Shown here: positions 8,946 through 17,601 of the stretch, one piece after another
Layout of the letters: every line of letters begins with the position of its first letter
Position numbering within the stretch: the stretch's first letter is position 1
Source of the DNA: Caballeronia zhejiangensis
GTDB lineage: Bacteria; Pseudomonadota; Gammaproteobacteria; Burkholderiales; Burkholderiaceae
NCBI RefSeq assembly: GCF_000698575.1
Contig: NZ_JFHD01000027.1
Location: 1 to 64,000, forward strand
DNA length: 64,000 nt
Direction of reading: 5' to 3'
Position numbers and translations under genes: made by a program
The notes under the pieces: generated by a model
What the model saw: only the letters and a program-made list of their open reading frames with translations
Told to the model about the DNA's origin: nothing
Database searches by the model: none

Positions 8946-9149
8946 ATGGCAACCGGTACGGTCAAGTGGTTCAAGGACGACAAGGGGTTCGGCTTCATTA
9001 CGCCCGATGGCGGCGGTGAAGATCTGTTCGCGCATTTCTCGGAAATCCGCGCGGAGGGGTTTAAAACGCTCAAGGAAGGGCAGAAGGTGGCGTTCGACGA
9101 GAAGATGGGTCCCAAGGGCAAGCAGGCGGCCAATATCAAGCCGGCGTAA
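8946..9149 (+). CDS. cspA: Cold-shock protein, CspA family
   Basis: A 67-aa single cold-shock domain covering the whole protein. The two nucleic-acid-binding motifs are present: RNP1 KGFGFI (about residues 13-18) and RNP2 DLFAHF (about 27-32). The start MATGTVKWFKDDKG is classic for the family. Such proteins bind single-stranded RNA/DNA and act as RNA chaperones. It is a lone gene between a degenerate region and the integrase module, so it is probably independently transcribed. The gene symbol stands for the family and not a specific orthologue. Confidence 0.95.
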   Translation: MATGTVKWFKDDKGFGFITPDGGGEDLFAHFSEIRAEGFKTLKEGQKVAFDEKMGPKGKQAANIKPA

Positions 9150-9291
9150 GCGGGGTCGTGTAACCAGGCGCCCCGTTGACCGTTCCGTCGTCGGGGCGCG
9201 AAACGGGCAGAGCGGAGGCGGGAAAGTAGCTCTCGTTGCAGGCCAAGATCAGGGGCGAAATGGCAGCAAAAACACCCGCTCGCTCAAGCCT

Positions 9292-9307
9292 GATAATGGC
9301 TATTATC
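9292..9307. repeat. Short inverted repeat upstream of the integrase operon
   Basis: GATAAT and ATTATC arms (9292-9297 and 9302-9307) around a 4-nt centre, about 60 bp before the integrase-module start codon. It could be a recombinase core site or an operator. Support is weak because the arms are only 6 bp. Confidence 0.25.
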
Positions 9308-9367
9308 GGGATAGCGTTTGGGGGGTAGAATTGGCGAATTCCGATTTACCAGAGAGGGAAAAGGCCC

Positions 9368-10051
9368 GTGGCACTAGACTCTGCGGCGGATGACGACGAT
9401 TTCAACGAGCGCGGCGAGCGCGCCCGGCGGGAGGCCCGCGATTTCCGTCGGCCCCTCGACCGCCATCACGATCACGACGATTCTCATCGCTGGCCGGCCG
9501 AGGCGCCTACCGCGGCGGTCGCGCAGGTCGTGCTGGCGGTGGAAGCGGCCATTACGCTCAAGCGCCGGGCGGCCGCCGCGTGGCTCACCGCCCACGGCGA
9601 TGCGGTGCCGCTGTTGCCGATTAAACCCTCTCGACTCGAGCTGGCGGTGGTGATCGCGCTCGCTGAAACCTATGGCGCCGCGCTCAGTTCGGCGCCACGC
9701 TTCGTGCCGGTGATCGACTTCATCGCGGACGATGGCGCCGTGAAATTGGTGCAGCGGGTGATGTATGGCGCGCGCCCGACGACCCACTTTGACGTCAGCG
9801 CGTACGCCGCGGAAAATTCGCGTTTGGCCGAACTGGTGCGCGACGCCCGCACGTCGTTTGAATTTCTCTGCGCGAGCTGGCCCGAGATGTTCATGGCCGA
9901 GGCGGGCACGGCGCTCGCCCAGCTCGGCCTGCCGCGGCTGCGCGCGTCGGTGCCGCCGTCGATGAATGACGGGAGAGGCGGCGATGCGCCGAGCGACCGA
10001 TCAGGCGACGAGCCAGGCGACGCGTTCGATGAGGAGGGGGGCGATGCCTGA
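9368..10051 (+). CDS. Accessory protein of the integrase module
   Basis: Encodes 227 aa from a GTG start preceded by AGGGAAAAGG. The N-terminus is acidic and charged (DSAADDDDFNERGERARREA), the middle (residues 50-190) is helical, and the C-terminus is acidic. I do not recognise a domain. Its 3' end overlaps the recombinase start by 8 bp, so the two are translationally coupled. It probably works with the recombinase, for example as an accessory or directionality protein, but that is inference from the overlap alone. Confidence 0.6.
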   Translation: MALDSAADDDDFNERGERARREARDFRRPLDRHHDHDDSHRWPAEAPTAAVAQVVLAVEAAITLKRRAAAAWLTAHGDAVPLLPIKPSRLELAVVIALAETYGAALSSAPRFVPVIDFIADDGAVKLVQRVMYGARPTTHFDVSAYAAENSRLAELVRDARTSFEFLCASWPEMFMAEAGTALAQLGLPRLRASVPPSMNDGRGGDAPSDRSGDEPGDAFDEEGGDA

Positions 10052-12122
10052 GCGCGCCTCCTTGTCCCCGGAAAAGCTCACCGCCGAGACGGCGCGCGCC
10101 CCGGAAAAGCTCACCGAAAAAGTCACCGGGCAACTCACCGAGCGGCTCACCCTCGAGCGCGGCTACACGACGAAGGATTTCACGGCGCTGCGCGCCTACG
10201 TGCAGCGCATCGCGCCCGCGGTGATCGCGCGCAGCTACTACGACCCCGACGAGGATCCCCACGCCGCGACGCCCGGCGCGATGGAGCGGCATCTCACCAC
10301 CATGCTCGACGCGCTGGTGGCGTTGGCGCTCGCGCACGGCTCAGCCGCGCTCGCCGAGCACTTGCGCGCGTCGATCCGGCGGCATGGGCAACCGAAGCTC
10401 ACGGCGGTGACGTTCCGCATGGTGACCGAGGCGGCGCAACTGGCCGCGCTGCCGCCGCATCCCGATCATCCGATCGGTGCCTGGCTGCGTCCGCGCGTGG
10501 CGCGGCGCCTGAAAGGCGAGGGCATCCAGACGCTCGGTGAACTGGTCGCGTTCTGCAACCGGCGCGGCGGCAGCTGGTGGCGCTCCATTCCGCGCATCGG
10601 TCCGGGCCGGGCGCGCGCCATTGTGAGCTGGTTACGCAGGCAGCAGGCATCACTGCAACTAACGATCGAAGCCGACGTCGACTCCTTGGAGCAAGACGGC
10701 ATTCCGTTGATCACGGCCGACCTGGTCGAGGTGGCGCCGGCCGCCAAGGTGACGGGATCCGGTCCAAGCAGCGACGGTCCGAGCGACGGTTCAAGCTCAA
10801 CAAGCCGGCTGACGCTGGCACCGCTCGAGCGCTTGGCGGTGCCACACGCCCTCTCCGGCGCGCATGGCGAAAACCGCTCCGCTGCGTTCTGCTACATCCA
10901 GGCGAACCACGACCTCGATGCGGTGCGCGCGTATCTGAACCGCTTTCGCGATCAGCCGAAAACCTTGCGCGCGTACACCAAGGAGCTCGAGCGTTTTCTG
11001 TTGTGGGCGGTGGTGCTGCGTGGCAAGGCGTTGAGCGATCTGCGCGTCGACGACTGCGAGGCGTACAAAGACTTTTTGAAAAGCCCCGACCCGCGCTTCG
11101 TGGGTGAGCGCTTCCCGCGGCACTCGCCGCGGTGGCGACCCTTCGCCTTCTCCAACTCCTCTGCGGCCGCCGATGGTAAGGCATCGCTGTCGGCCGAGTC
11201 GCAGCGCTATACCGTTCGGGTACTGCGTACGGCGTTCGCCTGGTGGGTTGATGTGCGTTATTTGGCCGGCAACCCATGGAAGGCGGTCAACGATCCGATG
11301 GTGATCAAGCGGCAACGCGCGATGAAGATCGAACGCGCCTTGCCTGCCGATCTGTGGCGCAAGTTGCGCGACGAGCTCGACGTGCGCTCAGTACAAGAGA
11401 GCGGGGCGACGGCTGGTGCGCAGTGGCGCGAGTCCCAAGCCGGCGTGCAGTGGCGCGCCGTGCGCGCAGCGATTCTGTTGATGGGCGATTCCGGTCTGCG
11501 ACGCGAAGAAGCCGCGAGCGCCCGGCGCGAGGATCTGCGGCCGTCATTCTTTGGAACACCGGAGCGGCCAGTCTGGGAGCTGACCATCGTTGGCAAGGGC
11601 CAGCGCGAACGCACGGTGCCGGTGAGCGCCGCGACGCTGAACGCGCTGCGCGCGCATTGGCGCGATCGGGCTCAAGATTTGGACGGGGCGGCCGAAGAAG
11701 ACAAACAGAGCGGGCCGCTGCTGAGCCCCGTCGTCATTCCGCGGACCGACGCGTCACGCCGGCGACATCGAGCTGGGCATGGCGCGGAGGGTAGGGACGG
11801 GCAGCCTGCGAATGGAGCGGGCTACACTGCCGATGGACTGAACCGGCTGATTAGTCGGATGGCCACCGAACTGGTTGAGACGATGGATGGGTTGAGCCTT
11901 GATGAACGCGTGCGGCTCGGGCAGTCGAATGCCCATGCGTTCCGCCATACCTTCGGCACCCAATCGGTCGCCGACGAGGTCCCGGTGGACGTCGTACAGA
12001 AGGTACTGGGTCACGCCTCGCTGCAAACGACGACCATCTATGTCCAGGCCGAAAAGCAGCGCGTGGTCGAAGAGGTGGCTCGCTACTATGCCGGCGTCGC
12101 CGCGCATAAAACGGGGCAGTAA
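10044..12122 (+). CDS. Large tyrosine recombinase with DUF3701-like N-terminus
   Basis: Encodes 692 aa. The N-terminal 230 residues contain a helix-hairpin-helix-like stretch (GEGIQTLGELVAFCNRRGG, IPRIGPGRARAIVSWL), which matches my recollection of the DUF3701 phage-integrase N-domain. A SAM-like core-binding domain follows (about 300-400). The catalytic domain holds Arg in GDSGLRREEA, Lys in GKGQRERTVP, HxxR in HAFRHTFGTQ, and the LGH...TTTIYV block with the nucleophilic Tyr at about residue 666. The ATG at 10044 has GAGGAGGGG just upstream, which is why the longer frame from 9966 was rejected. It is intact and probably mobilised the downstream island. Confidence 0.85.
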   Translation: MPERASLSPEKLTAETARAPEKLTEKVTGQLTERLTLERGYTTKDFTALRAYVQRIAPAVIARSYYDPDEDPHAATPGAMERHLTTMLDALVALALAHGSAALAEHLRASIRRHGQPKLTAVTFRMVTEAAQLAALPPHPDHPIGAWLRPRVARRLKGEGIQTLGELVAFCNRRGGSWWRSIPRIGPGRARAIVSWLRRQQASLQLTIEADVDSLEQDGIPLITADLVEVAPAAKVTGSGPSSDGPSDGSSSTSRLTLAPLERLAVPHALSGAHGENRSAAFCYIQANHDLDAVRAYLNRFRDQPKTLRAYTKELERFLLWAVVLRGKALSDLRVDDCEAYKDFLKSPDPRFVGERFPRHSPRWRPFAFSNSSAAADGKASLSAESQRYTVRVLRTAFAWWVDVRYLAGNPWKAVNDPMVIKRQRAMKIERALPADLWRKLRDELDVRSVQESGATAGAQWRESQAGVQWRAVRAAILLMGDSGLRREEAASARREDLRPSFFGTPERPVWELTIVGKGQRERTVPVSAATLNALRAHWRDRAQDLDGAAEEDKQSGPLLSPVVIPRTDASRRRHRAGHGAEGRDGQPANGAGYTADGLNRLISRMATELVETMDGLSLDERVRLGQSNAHAFRHTFGTQSVADEVPVDVVQKVLGHASLQTTTIYVQAEKQRVVEEVARYYAGVAAHKTGQ

Positions 12123-12219
12123 GCAGCAGCGCAGTCGGCGCTGCGCGCGTCACTGACAAAACGAATCACCTTCCCGGCGCTCTCTCGTGCACTTGTGCGC
12201 CGGAACATAGGAAAACACG

Positions 12220-12546
12220 ATGACGGACAAAGAAATCAACCTGCGCGCCGGACTGGCAGCGTTCTCCGATGTGGACCGCGTGGTCGCCGTGAACCTCGAT
12301 CAGTTTGACCCGCTGAACTCGCGCGACGATCTGATCAAGTTGCTGGTCGAAACCGGCATCTCGTTTTCGCGGCCTCGTGAAGGAGATATTGTTGCCGAGG
12401 ACGGCAGCAGCAGCGTCGAGGTGACTATTCGACGGAACGATGTGGTTGCCGCCGCTGCACGCGCAGCGTGCGAACTTGCGGCGAGCTGGATCGATGACCA
12501 CGACGTCCAGGCATGGAAGGTCGCGACAGGACGATTTGCACGTTGA
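12220..12546 (+). CDS. Hypothetical protein, 108 aa
   Basis: A small acidic protein with no recognised domain. It has an ATG preceded by AGGAAAAC. The sequence has a sensible mix of helix and strand (RVVAVNLDQFDPLNSRDDLI, then AAAARAACELAASWIDDHDV). It lies between the recombinase gene and the defence locus, on the same strand as both, and could be a cargo gene of the island. The function is unknown. Confidence 0.5.
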   Translation: MTDKEINLRAGLAAFSDVDRVVAVNLDQFDPLNSRDDLIKLLVETGISFSRPREGDIVAEDGSSSVEVTIRRNDVVAAAARAACELAASWIDDHDVQAWKVATGRFAR

Positions 12547-12621
12547 CAAGAGACAAGAAGTCTTGGCGATGGGGCATCGTCGCAATCATTCATCTTGTAA
12601 TGCGTTGATTCCTGAACTGTT

Positions 12622-13875
12622 ATGAATAAACTTGTGGCGCTACCGGTTTCCGGTGACGCATATTTGCTTCAGCGGCGCGGTCGAAATATCTTGGTCGACG
12701 GAGGCTACGGGAGCAGGGCGCTAATTTCAGCCCTCAAGTCACCTGGTATTGCTCTAAGTCACATTGATATTGTTGTATGCACGCATGCCGACAAGGACCA
12801 CGCTGGTGGCCTGACAGAACTTCTACCATCTATCACGGTTGGCGAGTTCTGGTTGCCAGGTGCCTGGTCCGATTCATTGCCAGATCTTTTGAAAAACCCT
12901 CAGCACGTGGTAGACGCACTGCTTGCGGAATTAGATGATCTCGAGCCTGGCGAGGCCTTCGACGGCGATCGGCATGAAGACGACGATGAATTCGAGTCGC
13001 GTGTCCACTCCCGGATTGCCAAACAAAGGCGCGAGCTTCAACGTCAGCCTGAAGGTGACTCGACCCAAAATAATCCCGGGCAACCGAACGAGTCGGAGGG
13101 CCTGGGGTGGTTGGCAAATCTAGCGGAAAACGTCGATCTGGACGCAGGCAACGACCGGTTGATAACTGACACATTCAACAGAGGACGTAGGCGGCTTAGG
13201 TATTACGCTTCAAAGAAGTTCTCCAGCCAAAAATGGGTGCGCTTCTGGGTTGGCTTAATCGACACCGCAGAGCGGATCCGAAAGATTGCTGTACTGGCGA
13301 TTCGTCATCGGGTGAAGGTTCGGTGGTTCGACTTCGGTGAGTATGCGAAGACGCGGCGCGCATCGGGAGGCGAACCGGGGTTGCTGGTCCCTCTGAACTC
13401 CGTTGAGCTTACAGTGCCACCGCCGCCGCTTCTCAGCATGTTTTATAGCGCACGATTGACTCCCGTGAACGAGGAGTGTTTAGTACTTTACTCTCCGGGT
13501 GAATCACCGGACGAGCTCGGTGTAGTGTTCACTGGAGATTCTCCATTGGGGGCTGTGCCCGACTATAGTCAACCATTCTTTGACGCACAGCCTGCATGTT
13601 GGCCAGGTGTCGTCGCGACTGCACCGCATCACGGTTCGGAAAGTAACGCTGCTGCCTATTCGCATCTGGAAGCAGTAATGCTCGTAACGTTCTGGCTACG
13701 ATCAGGCGGGTCATCGAGACACCCTGGCGCAACCTTTAGATCACTCGACCGACAGCGTCGCGGATGTACCCATTGCCCGCATCAAAAACATGAACGAGAA
13801 GTGGCCGAAATACAGCTTTCCGGTTTCTTCTGGAATCTGATCTTCCGAGTGCGTGCTTACGACTGCAGCTGCTGA
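12622..13875 (+). CDS. ComEC-like MBL-fold metallohydrolase
   Basis: A 417-aa soluble protein. The metal-binding motif THADKDHAGG (about residues 54-63) is the HxDxDH variant seen in the ComEC/Rec2 C-terminal domain. Later features of the fold are VVFTGDSPLG and TAPHHGSESN, supplying further Asp and His ligands. A C-terminal CTHCPH cluster resembles extensions seen in defence-associated MBL proteins. There are no membrane segments. It is the first gene of the defence locus, 113 bp upstream of the phosphorothioation-associated methyltransferase and on the same strand. It could be a nuclease or phosphodiesterase effector; a role in phosphorothioate defence is inference from position. Confidence 0.75.
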   Translation: MNKLVALPVSGDAYLLQRRGRNILVDGGYGSRALISALKSPGIALSHIDIVVCTHADKDHAGGLTELLPSITVGEFWLPGAWSDSLPDLLKNPQHVVDALLAELDDLEPGEAFDGDRHEDDDEFESRVHSRIAKQRRELQRQPEGDSTQNNPGQPNESEGLGWLANLAENVDLDAGNDRLITDTFNRGRRRLRYYASKKFSSQKWVRFWVGLIDTAERIRKIAVLAIRHRVKVRWFDFGEYAKTRRASGGEPGLLVPLNSVELTVPPPPLLSMFYSARLTPVNEECLVLYSPGESPDELGVVFTGDSPLGAVPDYSQPFFDAQPACWPGVVATAPHHGSESNAAAYSHLEAVMLVTFWLRSGGSSRHPGATFRSLDRQRRGCTHCPHQKHEREVAEIQLSGFFWNLIFRVRAYDCSC

Positions 13876-13901
13876 CAGACCCGTCCTTCGGACCTGTCAG
13901 C
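13871..13901. terminator. Hairpin downstream of the MBL-fold gene
   Basis: Outer arms GCTGACAG (13871-13878) and CTGTCAGC (13894-13901) plus inner arms GTCC/GGAC around a TTC loop form a 12-bp stem with a 4-nt bulge. It overlaps the stop codon and is followed by GATGTTTTCT. This is a probable terminator or attenuator between the MBL and methyltransferase genes. Confidence 0.5.
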
Positions 13902-13988
13902 CTGATGTTTTCTACGATGCGCATCGGCGATCTGTAACAATGCTTCCGATTAACGTGAAAAGTAACGCATAAGGGGCGATCACAACTT

Positions 13989-16577
13989 ATGGATCGGCCG
14001 ACCACTGGAAAACATGTCGCTGGATCTCTGTACATTCATCGAGACGCGCAGGCCAGCCTGGGGGAATCGCACCGGGCCCGGTTGAAGGAAGCGGTCGAGC
14101 AACTACCGCCATCGGCTGCGTCGTGGAACGTAGTCCGCCTTTCGATGAACGATACGGACTTGTCTTTCCTATCGTACCCGACGTTTGATTCCGATCCGTT
14201 TCCCGCGTTGGCCGCCAGTTGGTCGGTTCGGGCGGACCCCGAATGGAGCGTGACTCATCGTGATTACACGAAATCAACGAATCCGCCGATACTGCATCGA
14301 AAGGAGTTGCTGTTACTTCCGAACGACGCGCGCTGGCGGCGGTTCTCGGAGACAACTGCTGCCGCGGAGGCGATCGGGCTATTTAATAACAGCGCCCGGA
14401 TTGGCTTCCAACGAGAGTGGCGGGCGTGCATCGAGCGAAGCGGCTACGAGTTGGTCGGAGACGCGTTCATCCCCATCGCAAATGGTCAGCCTCACGAGTT
14501 GGAGGCGGCAGATGAATCGCTTGACGTGGCCCGCCACCGAACAGCCCTGAGCCGTTCTTCGCTATCGGCGCCTATGCAAGCGCTGTCGAGATTTGGTCTT
14601 CTACATGACGAATGGACCGTCTTCGACTATGGCTGCGGAAGAGGCGACGATATACGTGCTCTTCGTGAACAGGGTTTCCGGGCGGCAGGTTGGGACCCGC
14701 ACTATGCAGCCGACGAGCCAACGATAGAGAGCGACGTCGTCAACATTGGCTTTGTGCTCAACGTGATTGAAGACGAGGCCGAGCGAAGGCAGGCGCTGAG
14801 CCGGGCTTTTGCGCTCACGCGCCGAGTCTTGTCGGTGGCGGTCATGACGGATAAAGTCTCGTCGATCGCAGGCAATCCGTTCCGCGACGGATACCTCACC
14901 TCAAGAAATACTTTTCAAAAATACTTCTCGCGAGAAGCGTTTCAGCACTTCATTGAATCAGTCTTAAGTCGGCCCCCGATTGTTGTTGCGCCAGGAATTG
15001 CCTTCGTTTTTCCGAGCGTCGAAGATCATGAGGCATTCCTTGTCGCCCGACAGCGCTCGTCTCGAGTGTGGCGCAGAGCCGATCTGACGCGTCCGCGACG
15101 TGTTTTGGCTCCCAAGCGTGGCACGTTGCAAGATCGATTATTGGAGGAAGCGAACCTCGGCACTCTGCGACAGTTCGCAAACTTAATGTTGCGGCTCGGA
15201 AGAACGCCTCTCGTTCATGAAGCTAGCGAGTACGCCCACCTAATAGAGATAGGTGGATCCCTCTCAAAAGTCGTGCGCGCCTGTCTACAGATCATTGATG
15301 CGGACGAATTGCAAGCTGCTAGGCAGGAACGCGTCGACGATACGACGGTCTACTTCGCCCTCCGATTGCTCGAGATGCAAAAGGAGGCGCAGCCGATCAC
15401 GGAAACCCTGCGGGAAGACGTTAGGGTGTTCTTCGGTGCGCTTTCTCGCGCTATCTCCGCAGGCCGGGAGCTGCTGAATCAAATTGCCGTGCCTGACAAC
15501 ATACGGAGGGCCTGCGAATCTGCCGCGACACAAGGATTAGGAGCGTATGACGAGCACGGTCACGCACTCCTGGTCCGTTCATCGCTTGTTGACGCGCTAC
15601 CACCGATCTTACGTGTTTATGTTGCGGCGGGTGCCGTGTTATACGGTGACGTCCGCAGCGCTGATGTCGTGAAGATACACGTTGCTTCGGGCAAACTGAC
15701 TGTACTGGAATATGAAGATTTTGATGGTTCGCCGATTCCTCTACTCAACAGGCGCGTAAAGATCAATCTAAGGACGCAAACTGTCGACTTCTTTGAATAT
15801 GGTGAGGAGTTCGAGAAGACGGTTTTCCTCGAAAAGTCTCGCCTCCTGAACGAGGAGCATCAAGACTTTGTGGAGCAATCCGCCTTCGACGACAGCGTAC
15901 GAGCATTGCGTTACTCGTTTCCGAAGCACGGGGTCACCGTCTCTGAGTTCCAGAAAGTGTTGAAGGCCAATCGGTTGGAAGTGAGTGGGTTTGCCCTTGT
16001 AGCAGCCACGGACGCGCCTGACTCTGATGAGCTGTGCGGAGCTTCGTTTCGCTACCGGGATTTCTTTTTCTGCGGAGAGACCGCCAAGGCGGAGCTCATC
16101 AGCAATCTCCCGAAATCGCCTGAGACTTATAACGCACTTAATCAACTCGCAAGAAACCTTTTGGATCCGGTCATTGAATATTTCGGTGCCGTTGAGCTCA
16201 CCTTCGGCTTCTGCTCACCGGAACTTGCACGCGCTATTAAGAGACGCGGAGTTGGACGCATTGCGCCGGCTCTTGATCAGCACGCCGCGGAAGAGAAAAC
16301 TCCAACGGGCTCGTTAGTTTGTGCCCGACGGGGAGCGGCTGTTGATTTCATTGTGCGAGACGAAGACATGTACGAGGTCGCTCAGTGGATAGCCGACCAT
16401 TTGCCGTTCGATCGAATGTATATATACGGACCGGCGCTACCGATTCACGTTTCCTACGGCCCTGACGAGAGCAGACAGATAACGTATGTGGACCGTAGTT
16501 CGGGGGTACGTCCTCGGCGCATCAAAAGGCCTGCAGACGCACCGCGCGCGCCATTCGACAAGCAGCCTGTACGCTGA
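13989..16577 (+). CDS. DNA phosphorothioation-associated putative methyltransferase
   Basis: Encodes 862 aa. A class-I SAM-dependent methyltransferase motif lies at about residues 210-240: FDYGCGRGDD then FRAAGWDPHYA, followed by GFVLNVIEDEAERRQAL. The N-terminal region (GKHVAGSLYIHRDA) and long C-terminal extension match the family annotated as DNA phosphorothioation-associated putative methyltransferase near dnd/ssp loci. The target base is not evident, and no DPPY-like amino-methylase motif was seen. It precedes sspB by 100 bp on the same strand, so it may be co-transcribed with the modification operon. It could add a second modification or regulate the system; neither role can be decided here. 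Confidence 0.8.
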   Translation: MDRPTTGKHVAGSLYIHRDAQASLGESHRARLKEAVEQLPPSAASWNVVRLSMNDTDLSFLSYPTFDSDPFPALAASWSVRADPEWSVTHRDYTKSTNPPILHRKELLLLPNDARWRRFSETTAAAEAIGLFNNSARIGFQREWRACIERSGYELVGDAFIPIANGQPHELEAADESLDVARHRTALSRSSLSAPMQALSRFGLLHDEWTVFDYGCGRGDDIRALREQGFRAAGWDPHYAADEPTIESDVVNIGFVLNVIEDEAERRQALSRAFALTRRVLSVAVMTDKVSSIAGNPFRDGYLTSRNTFQKYFSREAFQHFIESVLSRPPIVVAPGIAFVFPSVEDHEAFLVARQRSSRVWRRADLTRPRRVLAPKRGTLQDRLLEEANLGTLRQFANLMLRLGRTPLVHEASEYAHLIEIGGSLSKVVRACLQIIDADELQAARQERVDDTTVYFALRLLEMQKEAQPITETLREDVRVFFGALSRAISAGRELLNQIAVPDNIRRACESAATQGLGAYDEHGHALLVRSSLVDALPPILRVYVAAGAVLYGDVRSADVVKIHVASGKLTVLEYEDFDGSPIPLLNRRVKINLRTQTVDFFEYGEEFEKTVFLEKSRLLNEEHQDFVEQSAFDDSVRALRYSFPKHGVTVSEFQKVLKANRLEVSGFALVAATDAPDSDELCGASFRYRDFFFCGETAKAELISNLPKSPETYNALNQLARNLLDPVIEYFGAVELTFGFCSPELARAIKRRGVGRIAPALDQHAAEEKTPTGSLVCARRGAAVDFIVRDEDMYEVAQWIADHLPFDRMYIYGPALPIHVSYGPDESRQITYVDRSSGVRPRRIKRPADAPRAPFDKQPVR

Positions 16578-16614
16578 GCCCTTTTATAACGCCCGCCCGG
16601 CGGCGCTCGGTTGC

Positions 16615-16637
16615 AAACTGGTGACAGCCACCAGTTT
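16615..16637. promoter_or_regulatory. Perfect inverted repeat upstream of sspB
   Basis: Arms AAACTGGTG and CACCAGTTT (9 bp each) around a 5-nt spacer, 41 bp before the sspB start. There is no T-run, so an operator for a dimeric repressor is more likely than a terminator. Confidence 0.4.
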
Positions 16638-16677
16638 GGTCCTTGGATTTGCCGAAACGCTCCAGTATCATGTCAAC

Positions 16678-17601
16678 ATGGAAAACCTTATCGAATCCGC
16701 CGCCTATTCGCCCGCGTTTTCGGGCCATGAGACGTTCCCCCTTAGGCAAATGTGGTTGAAAAAGGCGTTCGACCAACGTACACGAGAAAACACCGTCGAC
16801 CGCAACGTGTTTTTGAGCGATGAGGCGATCGCCCGGTTCGGCGTTGGTAAGAACATGGTTTCTGCAATCCGTCATTGGGCGCTGGCATGTCGAGTTCTCG
16901 AGGATTATCGGGACACTCGAATCCCATATGTGGTCACGCCGTATGGCGATGCCATTTTTAGCGACAGTGGCCTTGACCCATTTTCGGAGCACCTAGCGAC
17001 CGCATGGTTTGTCCATTGGTGTCTTGCTGGCGAAGGAAATCGTGCGACGACATGGTTTTGGATGTTCAATCGCGTTTCTTCGCCCGCGTTCACCCGTGAC
17101 GACGTACACGCACCGCTGATGCAGTTTGCTCTCAAACGAGGACAGAAACTGTCTGCGTCGACGCTGTCCCGTGACATTGAAACGTGCATTCGCAGTTATG
17201 TACCGCGGGCTGGCGGCGGTTCTCCGGAGGACTACGCGGAGCCGTTGCTTGGCGAACTTGGGCTGCTGCAGGAAGAGCAGAAAGGTACGTTCGCATTTCG
17301 GAGGGGCCCAAAAATCACATTGCCTGATGGGATGTTTGCGTTCGCACTATCGAACTATTGGCGTCGGACAGCGTCGGCGGAGTCATCGTTGGCTTTTGAG
17401 GCGATCGCGTACGGCGACGGGTCGCCTGGTAGGGTTTTCAAATTGGACGAGGATTCGGTCGCCGATCGGCTTTTCGGGCTAGCGGCGCTTACGAATGGCC
17501 GGTTGGTTTGGGATGACACAGCAGGGTTACGACAGGTGATTCGTCGCGACGAGGACCTGTCGGCGGTTGAGTTGGACATGTTAAGGGCGGCATATGTCTA
17601 A
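16678..17601 (+). CDS. sspB: SspB-like DUF4007 protein of a phosphorothioation system
   Basis: Encodes 307 aa. The N-terminus (FSGHETFPLRQMWLKKAFD) and the following winged-helix region (EAIARFGVGKNMVSAIRHWA) are the signature of DUF4007. In Ssp phosphorothioation systems SspB is the DNA-nicking component that acts with SspC and SspD. The ATG at 16678 gives the canonical DUF4007 N-terminus; the frame extends to 16486 inside the preceding gene, which is unlikely to be translated. It overlaps sspC by 8 bp. The SspB identity rests on the DUF4007 fold plus the gene order DUF4007-ATPase-PAPS reductase-like. Confidence 0.82.
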   Translation: MENLIESAAYSPAFSGHETFPLRQMWLKKAFDQRTRENTVDRNVFLSDEAIARFGVGKNMVSAIRHWALACRVLEDYRDTRIPYVVTPYGDAIFSDSGLDPFSEHLATAWFVHWCLAGEGNRATTWFWMFNRVSSPAFTRDDVHAPLMQFALKRGQKLSASTLSRDIETCIRSYVPRAGGGSPEDYAEPLLGELGLLQEEQKGTFAFRRGPKITLPDGMFAFALSNYWRRTASAESSLAFEAIAYGDGSPGRVFKLDEDSVADRLFGLAALTNGRLVWDDTAGLRQVIRRDEDLSAVELDMLRAAYV

